Below, one piece after another: positions 26,668 to 35,644 of a stretch of DNA of 45,952 nt. Where the stretch lies: positions 1 to 45,952 of the forward strand of contig CAJOLH010000022.1 in NCBI GenBank assembly GCA_905235375.1, in the 5' to 3' direction. The stretch comes from an uncultured Bacteroidales bacterium (lineage in GTDB: Bacteria; Bacteroidota; Bacteroidia; Bacteroidales; UBA3663). Position numbers and translations under genes: made by a program. The notes beneath the pieces were generated by a model, which ran no database searches, was not told where the DNA came from, and saw only the letters and a list, made by a program, of their open reading frames with translations. Every line of letters begins with the position of its first letter. Position 1 is the stretch's first letter.

Positions 26668-27864
26668 TTATTTCCTGTTGCAAACGTCAAAGATGAACTG
26701 GTCCTTTTCTTCCTGCGTGCGGAAACGGGCAATGTACGACTGATTGCCCATCGCTGGAGACAGGGCATCAGGCACGCGGTCCCATTGCTTCAAGGCGTAT
26801 GCATACTTTTCCATGATGGCTTGATGGTCGAGATGATACTGCGCATTGTCGCGCCTTCCTGCAAAGACGCAGTAATAGTCGTCATGAGGGTCAGGAGTAG
26901 TACGACAGTCGAAAGCCACCATGTCGGCCCAGATCTTGTAAACATCCACCGAATGTGCATAGTTCAGCATATCCGGTGTATAACCTCCACCAGGGCGCAT
27001 ATTGACTTCCAAGGCTACGAAGTCGCCCACATTGCCGAGACCAAGATGTGCCCTATTCAAACGGAAGAACTCCAAATGAACGAAGCGGCTGCGCACACCG
27101 AAGGCCTTCACCGTTTGACGCCCCCAGTAGCGAAGATTCTCGTTCATGTCCTTTTCTACGTAATAGGTCGAGTCGAGGTCTTGTGCCACAATGTCGGCGA
27201 TGGAAGGAGGACAAACACTCCACGACTCGAAGATTGGATTTCCGCGTGAATCAATGATGGCATCATAGTCGCAGATGTTGCCCGTGACGTATTCTTCAAT
27301 GACGTACTGGTCAGCCGGCGCATTGGTCTGGAAGAAATTCAGGAGATCATCCTCGTCGATAATCTTGTGGGTGCCGTTGGCCCCAACGCCGACATCTGGC
27401 TTGGCAAAAAGCGGATACCCGGCTTCGTATGCGAAGCGTTTCACGGCTTCATATCCTTCCGAGGCCTTTATCTGACGTGCTGTGCGAATGCCTCCTTCGG
27501 CATAATACTTCTTCATCTCGGATTTCTCCTTGATGGCATTGATGGCATCGCCTCTGATGCCGGAAACCACGTTGAAGTCGGTGCGCAGACGTGCGTCCAT
27601 CTCCAGCCAGTATTCGTTGTTTGACTCTATCCAGTCGATGCGGTCATACTTCCAAGCGAAGTACGCTACGCCACGATAGACCTCGCTGTAATTCTCAAGA
27701 TTAGATACCTTGTAATACTCTGTCAGGGCATTCTTCAGTTCCTGTTTCAGTTCCTCGTATGGCTGATCGCCAATACCAAGGACGCGAACGCCATTATTCT
27801 TCAAGGCGTTGCAGAACTTCCACGCGGCATCGGGGAAGTTGGGTGAGATATAGATGAAGTTCAT
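26668..27864 (-). CDS. ATP-grasp carboxylate-amine ligase
   Basis: A 398-residue ATP-grasp enzyme. The N-terminal Rossmann-like domain starts FIYISPNFPDAAWKFC, the ATP-grasp core has YPLFAKPDVGVGANGTHKI (phosphate loop, about 150-170) and the metal-binding end reads ALEVNMRPGGGYTPDM (about 285). It probably makes a peptide-like or ester bond from a carboxylate via acyl phosphate. It is not closely similar by eye to the ATP-grasp at 1034-2245. It follows the S51 peptidase gene by 18 nt and precedes the esterase gene by 2 nt. Substrate unknown. Confidence 0.85.
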   Translation of the reverse strand: MNFIYISPNFPDAAWKFCNALKNNGVRVLGIGDQPYEELKQELKNALTEYYKVSNLENYSEVYRGVAYFAWKYDRIDWIESNNEYWLEMDARLRTDFNVVSGIRGDAINAIKEKSEMKKYYAEGGIRTARQIKASEGYEAVKRFAYEAGYPLFAKPDVGVGANGTHKIIDEDDLLNFFQTNAPADQYVIEEYVTGNICDYDAIIDSRGNPIFESWSVCPPSIADIVAQDLDSTYYVEKDMNENLRYWGRQTVKAFGVRSRFVHLEFFRLNRAHLGLGNVGDFVALEVNMRPGGGYTPDMLNYAHSVDVYKIWADMVAFDCRTTPDPHDDYYCVFAGRRDNAQYHLDHQAIMEKYAYALKQWDRVPDALSPAMGNQSYIARFRTQEEKDQFIFDVCNRK

Positions 27865-27882
27865 AATAAGGAATAATTGGTT

Positions 27883-28647
27883 TTAATTGATAAATCGTAA
27901 TGAGCCGTTCTTGCAGATAAACCTGCTTTCGTCATCATGGCAGATGAGCATCAGCTTGCCATCTTTCATTCGATATGCCTCACCATGCAGTTCTGTACGT
28001 CTGTTCTTGGCATCTTCGGCATGAGTGATGAGCAAATAGGTGCCATCGTTGAGGCAGTAGATGGGATGTGCATAACTGTGTCCTGCAACGATGTCATGAA
28101 TGAGCAAACGTCCATCGAGCCACGAATCCCGTATCACCTGAAAGTGTGGTAATATGTTGACATTGGTCATGCCAAGACCTCGGAGGTAGATCTCGTAGTC
28201 GGGATCCAGGCTCTCGCCATCAAGTTCCGGCGGGGCATATACGAGGTCTGCTGCATTCATGGAGCCTGCACTGATGCCCATGATGACACCCTCAAATCTG
28301 CTGAGTCGGGCACGGAGATGCAATTCCCTGAAGAACTTGTTCTCGGTCGGCACATGTCCACCACATAGGATGATGAAGTTGGCATCGCGAATCATTCGCG
28401 ATGCGTATTTCTGTGTTCTGCGGTCCAACACTTCATATTTGTCGAAAGCCATGTCCGCACGTTCGAAAATTTCGCGCATTTCCCATGCCATCCGATCTGT
28501 CATCTCCTTGTCATCGGGTGCTGAAGTTATCAGCAGGCAATGGCATGGATGAGGAAGAACTGTTCGCAGTCTGTCGATAAATCCATTTGCCGGATTCAAG
28601 TCGCCCGCCCAGCCGAGAGTTGGGCTGCTTGTTAGGAAGAGAGTCAT
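27883..28647 (-). CDS. Peptidase S51 family protein (dipeptidase E / cyanophycinase-like)
   Basis: A 254-residue class-I-glutamine-amidotransferase-like serine hydrolase. The nucleophile is Ser126 in VIMGISAGSMN; CGGHVPTENKF before it forms the loop expected in S51 enzymes and LPHFQ provides a candidate His. No signal peptide. S51 enzymes hydrolyse aspartyl dipeptides or isopeptide bonds such as those of cyanophycin; the exact substrate is not known. It is encoded with an ATP-grasp ligase and an esterase in one minus-strand unit, so it may degrade or process the product the ligase makes. Confidence 0.85.
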   Translation of the reverse strand: MTLFLTSSPTLGWAGDLNPANGFIDRLRTVLPHPCHCLLITSAPDDKEMTDRMAWEMREIFERADMAFDKYEVLDRRTQKYASRMIRDANFIILCGGHVPTENKFFRELHLRARLSRFEGVIMGISAGSMNAADLVYAPPELDGESLDPDYEIYLRGLGMTNVNILPHFQVIRDSWLDGRLLIHDIVAGHSYAHPIYCLNDGTYLLITHAEDAKNRRTELHGEAYRMKDGKLMLICHDDESRFICKNGSLRFIN

Positions 28648-28698
28648 TCTGAATAATTGAAGTATTATGTTTGTGGAAACATCAGTCAGATAGAAGAA

Positions 28699-28995
28699 CT
28701 ATGGATTGGCATAAACAGCCTCCATCGTGTCCTCGTTGGGCCAATGAGGTAGGAAGAAGAGGGGAAGCGGATGTCCCCCGACTCCTGTCCAATCGATGCG
28801 GCGCACATAACTGAAATCTGGTCCACCAAAGTCGAACGACCTGCCGAAGAGCAGTATCGCGTTCCGACTGTGATCGATTTTCCAAAGGCCACCCCCATGA
28901 CAATCATCTTCGCCAATGGGGAGCATATCGCGATGCAAATAGACGTGCCCGAATTTGAGGACACCATCGTCGGTTATGATGAATTTCTGAAACAT
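28699..28995 (-). CDS. Small protein of unknown function, 98 residues
   Basis: Coding character is suggested by a clean ATG start, ordinary composition and position 51 nt before the S51 gene on the same strand. It has no signal peptide, membrane segment or recognised domain. It contains GGGLWKIDHSRNAILLFGRS and several Asp/His/Trp residues (HRDMLPIGEDDCHGGG) that might bind metal. Two other frames are open over the same stretch, so the assignment is not certain. The repeat element at 29002-29175 begins 6 bp in front of its start codon and so forms its entire leader. Confidence 0.6.
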   Translation of the reverse strand: MFQKFIITDDGVLKFGHVYLHRDMLPIGEDDCHGGGLWKIDHSRNAILLFGRSFDFGGPDFSYVRRIDWTGVGGHPLPLFFLPHWPNEDTMEAVYANP

Positions 28996-29001
28996 ATTTG
29001 G

Positions 29002-29175
29002 GGATATTTAGGGATTCTAAGGGATATTTAGGGATATTAAGGGACGTCACTTTCGGGAGTAAAAGGGGAGTAAAAGAGTAGTAAAAGGGACATTACTTTC
29101 GCCTATAGAGAATGGCACCCAAGAAACATTTGTCCTTTAATATCCCTAAATATCCCTTAGAATCCCTAAATATCC
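29002..29175. repeat. Dispersed repeat element with 44-bp terminal inverted repeats
   Basis: The left arm (29002-29045) and the reverse complement of the right arm (29132-29175) agree at 43 of 44 positions. Each arm is built of 10-bp units like AGGGATATTT. The 86-bp centre holds 11-bp units GGGAGTAAAAG, GGGAGTAAAAG, AGTAGTAAAAG, flanked by ACTTTCG motifs, then ACATTTGTCC at the right-arm border. Parts of the same element recur at 41226-41282, 42561-42615 and 45846-45952. It has no open frame of its own and resembles a MITE or REP-like element. It can fold into one long hairpin. Confidence 0.88.
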
Positions 29176-29176
29176 A

Positions 29177-29812
29177 TCAAGTTTCGCCTTCGCGAAACTT
29201 GAGTAATCTCCGATACTCTTCGCAGCTTTCTATCTCATTCATCGGAACAAGACATGACACCACGCCAAGTTTTCTGGCAGCTTCGATATTATCGTGAGTG
29301 TCGTCGAAGTAGATGGTTTCCTCGGGCTTGATCCCTGTGGCCTCAAACACCTTCTGGTAAATAAGGGGATTCGGTTTCGCCAATTGCAGTTGGTAGGAGA
29401 TAAATGCTTCGTCGAAACACTGCTCAACGGAGTATCCACCCCTTTGGATCAGTTCCTGTGTATAATCCCATGCCGTGTCATAGAGATTACTGAGCAGATA
29501 AACCTTGTAGTGTTTGCGCAGTTCCACGAGTGCTGCCAGCCGCGATGCGGGGAGGTCGTCGAGCACGGCATCCATCGAAGCGAGAATCTCATCGTCGGTG
29601 GCTTCGGGAAAGCAGAAGGGACGAATAGCCTTGAGGAAGGTGGGCTTGTCGGTAAGCCCGTTCAGGTACAGGGAGATTGGGCCACGAATCTTGCGGTTTG
29701 CTATACAACCCTCGAAATCGGGCAGACCCACCGAAAGCAGTGCCTCCGTGTCACGTTCGATGTTCAGGTTGAGCAGCACACCTGCCAAGTCAAAAATAAT
29801 ATTGTTTATCAT
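29177..29812 (-). CDS. HAD-superfamily phosphatase
   Basis: A 211-residue subfamily IA HAD hydrolase. Motif I is IIFDLAGVLLNL (nucleophile Asp8), motif II YLLSNLYD, motif III the Lys in LAKPNPLIYQ and motif IV YFDDTHDNIEAARKLG. The general acid Asp of DxD is Ala here; related proteins have FDLGGVL. Such enzymes dephosphorylate small sugar phosphates, nucleotides or flavins, and the substrate is unknown. The ATG overlaps the MATE stop by 4 nt (ATGA). The last codons and stop lie in a 9-bp hairpin, immediately next to the repeat element. Confidence 0.9.
   Translation of the reverse strand: MINNIIFDLAGVLLNLNIERDTEALLSVGLPDFEGCIANRKIRGPISLYLNGLTDKPTFLKAIRPFCFPEATDDEILASMDAVLDDLPASRLAALVELRKHYKVYLLSNLYDTAWDYTQELIQRGGYSVEQCFDEAFISYQLQLAKPNPLIYQKVFEATGIKPEETIYFDDTHDNIEAARKLGVVSCLVPMNEIESCEEYRRLLKFREGET
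29178..29201. other. Perfect 9-bp hairpin over the HAD stop codon
   Basis: CAAGTTTCG (29178-29186) pairs with CGAAACTTG (29193-29201) over a 6-nt loop. It covers the last codons and most of the TGA of the HAD gene and is 2 bp from the repeat element. No T-run follows on the minus strand, so a terminator role is uncertain. Confidence 0.55.
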
Positions 29813-31167
29813 TGTTTGTTTCTTTCAAGAATATCCATCTTGCTATAGTGTTTCCACCATAAAGGAATGGCGAGAATAAGTGCACAAATATCCGCAACAG
29901 GCTGTGCGGCAATCACTCCGTCCAGTCCAAGCGTAATATGGAGAATATAAAGGGCAGGAATGAGGAAGAGCCCTTGTCGGGAGATGCCGGTAAACAATGC
30001 GCTCCATGTGGCACCAATGTTCTGCAGGAACATATTGGTTGAGACGGCGAACCCTGTGAAAGCATAGGTCAGGCACTGAAACCTTAGGATGCGGGTGCCA
30101 AGAATCAAAACCCTTGTATCGTCCGATTGGAAAAGACCCACAACATTGGGGGCAAACAACAGTCCGAGGACGACAAGCAGGATGGAGTAGAGCGTTGTAG
30201 TTGCTGCGCAGAACTTGAATGCCGCGCGAACACGTCCATAGAGTTTCGCTCCATAGTTGAATCCGCAGACCGGCTGGAACCCTTGGCCAAAACCTATGAG
30301 CAATGACTGCACAAACATCACGATGCGATTGACCACCGAGAATGCGGCAATAGCAGCATCCCCATAGCATCCTGCCACGTTGTTGAGCACCAGTGCGGTG
30401 AGTCCCATTGTCCCTTGTCTGCCTAAGGAGGGAAGACCTCCACGTGCAATCTCGCGATATTGGAGGAGGGTGGGATGGAAGTTGCTCCATCGGATTGCCA
30501 GACCGCCCCTCTTGCCGCACATCGACAGCATGATGCAGAAACTGATGACCTGCGAAATGGCGGTCGCCAGTCCTGCACCAGCCACGCCCATCTTGAACCC
30601 AAAGATGAGAATGGGGTCAAGACCCATGTTGATCACGGCTCCTGTCATCGTGCCGGTGAGTGCCATCGCCGCATTGCCTTGGAATCGCATCTGGATATTC
30701 AGCACAAATGTGCACGAGATGAACGGTGAGCCCAGAAGCAGCCATTGGAAGTAGCTGCAGGCGTAGGGCATGATGGTGGGTGTGGAGCCTAATGTCGAAA
30801 GAATCGGCTTCATGAAGAAAAAACCGAAAATGCCCAAGGTCGCGCTGAAGAACATCGCCGAAAAGAATCCTGTGGCAGCAATCTGTGCAGCTTGCTCAGT
30901 GCGCCTTGCCCCCAATGCACGGGAGATGTAGTTGCCCGAACCTTGTCCGAAGAAGAACGAGAAGGCCTGGATCAGCACCATATAGGTGAAGACCACGCCC
31001 AATGCTGCCGTGGCTTGTGTGCCCGTCTGACTGACGAAGTAGGTGTCAGCGATGTTGTAGAGGGCAGTCACCATCATGCTGCCCATCGAAGGGATGGCCA
31101 GCGATGTCACCAGTTTCGGAACTGGCTCAGTTGTCATTTGTCGGTATTTCGCCTCCTGTGGAGTCAT
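29809..31167 (-). CDS. MATE-family efflux transporter
   Basis: A 452-residue inner-membrane protein with 12 hydrophobic segments and the two-fold MatE repeat. Family-like segments are LVTSLAIPSMGSMMVTALYNIADTYFVSQ near the start (key part PSMGSMMVTALYNIADTYF), QGFQPVCGFNYGAK in the second half and GSGNYISRALGARR after helix 2. MATE proteins export cationic drugs or metabolites using H+ or Na+ gradients. It starts 6 nt after hrpB and overlaps the HAD gene, so the three are one operon. Confidence 0.95.
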   Translation of the reverse strand: MTPQEAKYRQMTTEPVPKLVTSLAIPSMGSMMVTALYNIADTYFVSQTGTQATAALGVVFTYMVLIQAFSFFFGQGSGNYISRALGARRTEQAAQIAATGFFSAMFFSATLGIFGFFFMKPILSTLGSTPTIMPYACSYFQWLLLGSPFISCTFVLNIQMRFQGNAAMALTGTMTGAVINMGLDPILIFGFKMGVAGAGLATAISQVISFCIMLSMCGKRGGLAIRWSNFHPTLLQYREIARGGLPSLGRQGTMGLTALVLNNVAGCYGDAAIAAFSVVNRIVMFVQSLLIGFGQGFQPVCGFNYGAKLYGRVRAAFKFCAATTTLYSILLVVLGLLFAPNVVGLFQSDDTRVLILGTRILRFQCLTYAFTGFAVSTNMFLQNIGATWSALFTGISRQGLFLIPALYILHITLGLDGVIAAQPVADICALILAIPLWWKHYSKMDILERNKQ

Positions 31168-31173
31168 TGTTTC

Positions 31174-33708
31174 TTATTCTCTGTTTCGTTTAACGCCTCT
31201 CACCGCTTCTGCTTCTGCCGGATTGTCGGGCCAGGAATGTTTGGGATAGCGTCTGCGCAATTCCTTGCGAACCTCAAAATAGGTCTCCGACCAGAAGCTG
31301 TGCAGGTCGCGGGTAAGCTGTACGGGCTTGAAGCCTGGGGAAAGCAGTTCCATCAAGATGGGACGCTCGCCATCATCGACACGTGGGGTATCTGTCATGC
31401 CGAAACATTCCTGCAGCCTGACGCGCAGGATGGGAAGTTCTGCTCCCTGACGATATTCCACGCGGATCCTGCTGCCTGTCGGCACGCTGATGTGGGTCGG
31501 GGCAAGCCGATTCACCTGCAGCTGCTGCTCGTAGCTGAGTAGCGTCCATAGTGCCTGGGTGAGGTCGATTCGTTTCAAGTCGCTGTTCCCCTCCATAAAG
31601 AAGGGCAACCAATCTTCGCAACGCTGCAGCACGGCATCGGTACCAAGGTCAGGAAGGTGAAGTTCGGGGTGCCAGCTGGCTACCGTAGCCACTCGTCGCT
31701 GGAGATTCTCCACTTCGTCGTTGAAGTCAAGCATACTTCTGCCTTCCTTCCTGGCAGCTTCGCAGATAACCCTGGTGATGGTTCGCCGCAGTTTGTCAGC
31801 CGCTTCTGGGTTTGACGTCGCATCGATGACCATTGGCTTGCTTTCCACCAGAAGGCAGCCGATGCGATATGCACGTTGTGCGATGACCTGTCCTCGTTTG
31901 CTGTCCCATGAGATGTTCTCTTTCTCTCTTGCAAAGGCTTTCAGTGCGGTGCGATGCAAGGGTGATGCCAGAAAGATGTTACCGATGCCGCCTTGCTGAG
32001 TGTGGATATTTGCTATGGCTATCCAGTCGTAGGCACAGAGGTCATCGTGCGCATCAACCCTTGCCGTGTCACCACTCGCCAATCGGAAGCAGCCGACACC
32101 CTCGGGGATGGCTTGTGCGATGCGTTCGGGGTAGGCTGCAGCGAGGAGCATGGATTCCCCTTGCAGCGTTTCTTCCCCTTGCGTTGGAGCCTGCTGTGCC
32201 AGCCGCCTGTATTGTTCGGCTGCACGAATGATGCGTTCCCAGACTTTCCCTTTGCGACGTCCTGCGCGTGCTTCGTTCAAGGCATCGAGTCTCAGACGGA
32301 GTTCTGCACCCGCATTTTCGGCGACTAACGGGTCTTTTTCATCCAGCAAGGCTGCAATGTCGGCAGCCAGGGCTTTCTGCACCTTGCCATGTGCCAGCAC
32401 AAGCATCTGGGCAATGCGCGGGTGGCAAGGGAGTTTTGCCAAAGCCCTGCCGTGTCCGGTCACTCGACCTTCTTCGTCCAGGGCATTGAGCTGTCGGAGC
32501 AGTCGCAACCCTTGCTCGACATGAGCAGGAGGCGGTGGGGTGATCCATTGCAGTTCCTTTATGTTGCATCCGCCCCATGTCGCTACGTCCAAAGCCATCG
32601 GCGCAAGGTCGGCTTCTTCGATTTCGGGCACTCGACACGCTGCCATGCGATGCTCGGTTGCCAACGTCCAGAGTCGATAGCAGACACCTGGGGCAAGGCG
32701 TCCTGCACGTCCCCGCCTTTGATCTGCCATGTCCCTGCTGATCTGCACGGTTTCGAGCCGACTTAGCCCGGTTTGGGAATCGAAGATTATCTTTCGACAC
32801 AATCCTGAATCTACAACCACGCGGACACCTTCGATGGTGAGCGACGTCTCGGCGATGGAGGTGGCAAGCACCACCTTGCGTTCTCCAGCCTTGCTTGGCG
32901 CAATGGCTTGCTGCTGTTCCTTAGGCGGCAACATTCCATAGAGGGGATAGATGCGGGTCGATCCCAAGGCCGTGCCAAGCAGTTCGGAGCATCGCCTGAT
33001 TTCTGCTTCTCCTGGAAGGAATGCAAGGATGTCGCCCTCATGGTCATGATGTGCCTGCCGGATGGCATGGCTGACCGACAATGCACATCCCTCGACGGGC
33101 GAAGCGATTGAGGTGGTCTGCGGAGCGACGTGGATGGTCTCGATGGGGAACATACGTCCCTCACACGTCACGAAAGGTGCCTCCAGCATCTTGCTAATCG
33201 ACTGCGCGTCGATGGTGGCCGACATGACCAGTATGCGGAGGTCGGGACGAATAATCTGCTGGGTCTTTCGCGTCAAGGCAAAAGCTACATCCGAAGCCAG
33301 ATTGCGTTCGTGAAACTCGTCGAAGATAATCATGCTGACCCCTTCGAGCGTCGGGTCATCCACAATCATGCGGGTCAGGATGCCCTCTGTCAGCACCTCG
33401 ATGCGGGTGTCTTCCGACACCTTCGATTCAAATCTCACTCGGTAGCCGATGGTTTTCCCCACTTGTTCACCTATCATCGCCGACATTCGCTCGGCAACCT
33501 GTCGGGCAGCCAGTCGTCTGGGCTCGAGCATGAGGATCTTTCCACCATCGGACGAGTCGAATAGGATGGTGAGTGGGAGCAGTGTTGACTTGCCTGCACC
33601 CGGAGGTGCCGTCACGACCAGCTTGTTGTGCGTATGAAACTGGGCGTTCACACTTTCGGCGATATCCTCCACGGGCAGATGCCCTGCTTCGCGGATGAAG
33701 GAACGCAT
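31174..33708 (-). CDS. hrpB: ATP-dependent RNA helicase HrpB
   Basis: An 844-residue DEAH-type helicase from MRSFIREAGHLPVEDI. Motifs are APPGAGKST (Walker A), FDEFHERN (DEFH box), VMSATID, ATSIAETSLTIEGVRVVVDSG (key part ATSIAETSLT) and QRRGRAGR (motif VI); the C-terminal third fits the HrpB-specific domain. Upstream in-frame Mets at 33729 and 33795 exist, but the region before 33708 folds into a terminator and the latter overlaps the transporter gene, so 33708 is preferred. HrpB's cellular role is poorly known. It is first in an operon with the MATE and HAD genes. Confidence 0.93.
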   Translation of the reverse strand: MRSFIREAGHLPVEDIAESVNAQFHTHNKLVVTAPPGAGKSTLLPLTILFDSSDGGKILMLEPRRLAARQVAERMSAMIGEQVGKTIGYRVRFESKVSEDTRIEVLTEGILTRMIVDDPTLEGVSMIIFDEFHERNLASDVAFALTRKTQQIIRPDLRILVMSATIDAQSISKMLEAPFVTCEGRMFPIETIHVAPQTTSIASPVEGCALSVSHAIRQAHHDHEGDILAFLPGEAEIRRCSELLGTALGSTRIYPLYGMLPPKEQQQAIAPSKAGERKVVLATSIAETSLTIEGVRVVVDSGLCRKIIFDSQTGLSRLETVQISRDMADQRRGRAGRLAPGVCYRLWTLATEHRMAACRVPEIEEADLAPMALDVATWGGCNIKELQWITPPPPAHVEQGLRLLRQLNALDEEGRVTGHGRALAKLPCHPRIAQMLVLAHGKVQKALAADIAALLDEKDPLVAENAGAELRLRLDALNEARAGRRKGKVWERIIRAAEQYRRLAQQAPTQGEETLQGESMLLAAAYPERIAQAIPEGVGCFRLASGDTARVDAHDDLCAYDWIAIANIHTQQGGIGNIFLASPLHRTALKAFAREKENISWDSKRGQVIAQRAYRIGCLLVESKPMVIDATSNPEAADKLRRTITRVICEAARKEGRSMLDFNDEVENLQRRVATVASWHPELHLPDLGTDAVLQRCEDWLPFFMEGNSDLKRIDLTQALWTLLSYEQQLQVNRLAPTHISVPTGSRIRVEYRQGAELPILRVRLQECFGMTDTPRVDDGERPILMELLSPGFKPVQLTRDLHSFWSETYFEVRKELRRRYPKHSWPDNPAEAEAVRGVKRNRE

Positions 33709-33710
33709 AA

Positions 33711-33741
33711 ACAAAAGACCCGAAGGCATCACCTGCGGGTC
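33711..33741 (-). terminator. Intrinsic terminator after the AspT-type transporter
   Basis: On the minus strand GACCCG (33741-33736), a CAGG/CCTT inner part and CGGGTC (33722-33717) form a hairpin, followed by TTTTGTTT (33716-33709), directly before the hrpB ATG at 33708. hrpB would then need its own promoter or readthrough. Confidence 0.75.
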
Positions 33742-33764
33742 GTTTGATTGGTTTGCGGAAAGGT

Positions 33765-35444
33765 CTATCCCATCAGCACCAGAATCTGTCCGCATAGCAC
33801 ACGCAGGAACATGGTAAGAGGATAAACCGTCGAATAGGCCACCGAAGCCTGGTCGGTACCGCAGATGGAGTTGCTATAGGCCAATGCCGGTGGGTCGGTG
33901 GTCGAACCTGCTATCAGACCAGCGATGGTAAAGTAGGTCAGGTGGCAGAACACACGGGCGATGATGCCTACGATGAGGAGAGGAATGATGGTGATCAGGA
34001 ATCCGTAGAGCACCCACCAGTAGCCACCATCCAGCACCGTTTGAATGAATCCATTGCCTGCACCGATGCCGACAGCCGCAAGGAAGAGGCAGATGCCCAT
34101 CTCGCGCATCAGCAGATTCGCCGAACCTGTGGTGTAGGTGACAAGCTTGAACTGTGGGCCGAAACGTGCAATGAGTATCGAGACAATGAGTGGTCCGCCT
34201 GCCATACCGAGTTTCACAGGAACGGGCATACCCGGGAAGTAGATGGGCAGTGAGCCGAGCAGTACACCCAGGGCAATGCCGAGGAAGATGCTGGCGAGCT
34301 GAGGCTGGTCGAGTCGCTTCACCGAGTCACCAATCAGCGACTTCACGTTCTCGACGTTCTTCTTTTCGCCCACTACGGTCACGCGGTCGCCCAACTGCAG
34401 AATAAGCAAGGGGCTGGCTACCATATCAACGCCAGCACGCTTCACGCGGGTGATGGTGATGTCGAAGTTGTGGCGCAATCCAAGGTCACCCAGACGGCGG
34501 CCGTTCAGCTTCGGATTGGTCACTACCAGACGCTCTGACACCAGTTCGTTGCCTTTCTGCTTCATCCATTGCTTCTCGTCCATATCGACCTTATGGCCCA
34601 GTATCGCCGTCATTGCCTCAACGTCGGCTGGCAGGGCGACGATGTAGATGCGGTCGCCCTTCCTCAGACGCGTCTTCCCCTCCACGAGCTCCACGTCCTG
34701 CGAGTCGCGATGCATAAGCCTTGACACTACAATCTCGCGTCCTGCTATTTTGGAGAGTTCGACCATGGTTTTGCCATCCACACCCTCGTTGGTTACCTCA
34801 ATCGTGGCATCCTGCACCATGGCAGCATAGTTCAAGCTGTGCTCCTTGTAGGTTCGCTGTTCCTCATCAAGGTCAACGCGGAAAATCTTCTTGATGAGCA
34901 CGATGCACAGGATGATGCCCACAACGCCCAACGGATAGGCCATGGCATAGCCTTGGGCAAAGAGTGCATTCGGTTCGCCATTGTGCATATCGCTGAATGT
35001 CTGTTGCGCAGCACCAAGACCGGGCGTATTGGTCACGGCTCCATAGAGCACACCGATCATTGCAAACAGGTTCTCGCCCGTCACGAGGTGGATTGCGTAG
35101 GCAGTCACGCAGCCCAGCAGCACAATGGCGGTAGCCAGCATGTTGTAGGTGACGCCACCCTTGCGGAACGAACTGAAGAAACCGGGGCCTACCTGCAGGC
35201 CGACGCTGTAGATAAAGAGGATGAGGCCGAACTCCTTGACAAAGTTTGATGTCGTGGGGTCGAGCACCATGCCGAAGTGTCCGCAGACAATGCCGGCAAA
35301 AAGGATCCATGTCACACCGAGCGAGATGCCTGCTATCTTGATGCGCGACATGGAAAGTCCTACAGCAATGACCAGGGCCACCATTAGTACGGAATGGGCA
35401 ACGCCCGTGCCCATAAACAAGTTATAAATCCAATCTGTATTCAT
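33765..35444 (-). CDS. AspT/YidE-type putative transporter with RCK_C domains
   Basis: A 559-residue inner-membrane protein of the aspartate:alanine exchanger family. The N-terminal half-barrel of hydrophobic helices (about 1-180) and a C-terminal one (about 375-559) enclose two RCK_C (TrkA-C) domains (about 205-285 and 290-370; the second ends GDRVTVVGEKKNVENV), which usually sense a ligand. Signatures are NTPGLGAA in the first and GSTTDPPALAY in the second helical repeat, the latter matching the duplicated motif of the family. Substrate unknown. It has its own promoter (35492-35523) and terminator. Confidence 0.93.
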   Translation of the reverse strand: MNTDWIYNLFMGTGVAHSVLMVALVIAVGLSMSRIKIAGISLGVTWILFAGIVCGHFGMVLDPTTSNFVKEFGLILFIYSVGLQVGPGFFSSFRKGGVTYNMLATAIVLLGCVTAYAIHLVTGENLFAMIGVLYGAVTNTPGLGAAQQTFSDMHNGEPNALFAQGYAMAYPLGVVGIILCIVLIKKIFRVDLDEEQRTYKEHSLNYAAMVQDATIEVTNEGVDGKTMVELSKIAGREIVVSRLMHRDSQDVELVEGKTRLRKGDRIYIVALPADVEAMTAILGHKVDMDEKQWMKQKGNELVSERLVVTNPKLNGRRLGDLGLRHNFDITITRVKRAGVDMVASPLLILQLGDRVTVVGEKKNVENVKSLIGDSVKRLDQPQLASIFLGIALGVLLGSLPIYFPGMPVPVKLGMAGGPLIVSILIARFGPQFKLVTYTTGSANLLMREMGICLFLAAVGIGAGNGFIQTVLDGGYWWVLYGFLITIIPLLIVGIIARVFCHLTYFTIAGLIAGSTTDPPALAYSNSICGTDQASVAYSTVYPLTMFLRVLCGQILVLMG

Positions 35445-35491
35445 TTATTAATGATACGCTTGTTAAGTAGTTTTAGTTCTCTTTACGGGGA

Positions 35492-35523
35492 CAAAGATAA
35501 TGATTTCTACCCATTTTTCCAAA
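35492..35523 (-). promoter_or_regulatory. Bacteroidetes-type promoter of the AspT-type transporter
   Basis: On the minus strand TTTG (35523-35520), 20-bp spacer, TATCTTTG (35499-35492): a full consensus match. Predicted leader about 40 nt. Confidence 0.85.
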
Positions 35524-35591
35524 AGAATGCTTAATAAATATTAATTATACGGCCGATAAGCAGACTATCTGCCAAGTATACTTGCCGTAAA

Positions 35592-35623
35592 TTTGGATAA
35601 TTCGTCAATACTTCCTATCTTTG
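35592..35623 (+). promoter_or_regulatory. Bacteroidetes-type promoter of the GH53 gene
   Basis: TTTG (35592-35595), 20-bp spacer, TATCTTTG (35616-35623). It excludes the TTG at 35621 as a start and leaves a short leader (about 15 nt) before the ATG at 35645. Confidence 0.88.
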
Positions 35624-35644
35624 CACCATAAAAATAATACTTCT

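Noticed and set aside
33709..33795. Upstream start of hrpB at 33795
   Set aside because: It overlaps the transporter gene and crosses an intrinsic terminator; the ATG at 33708 fits the family start.
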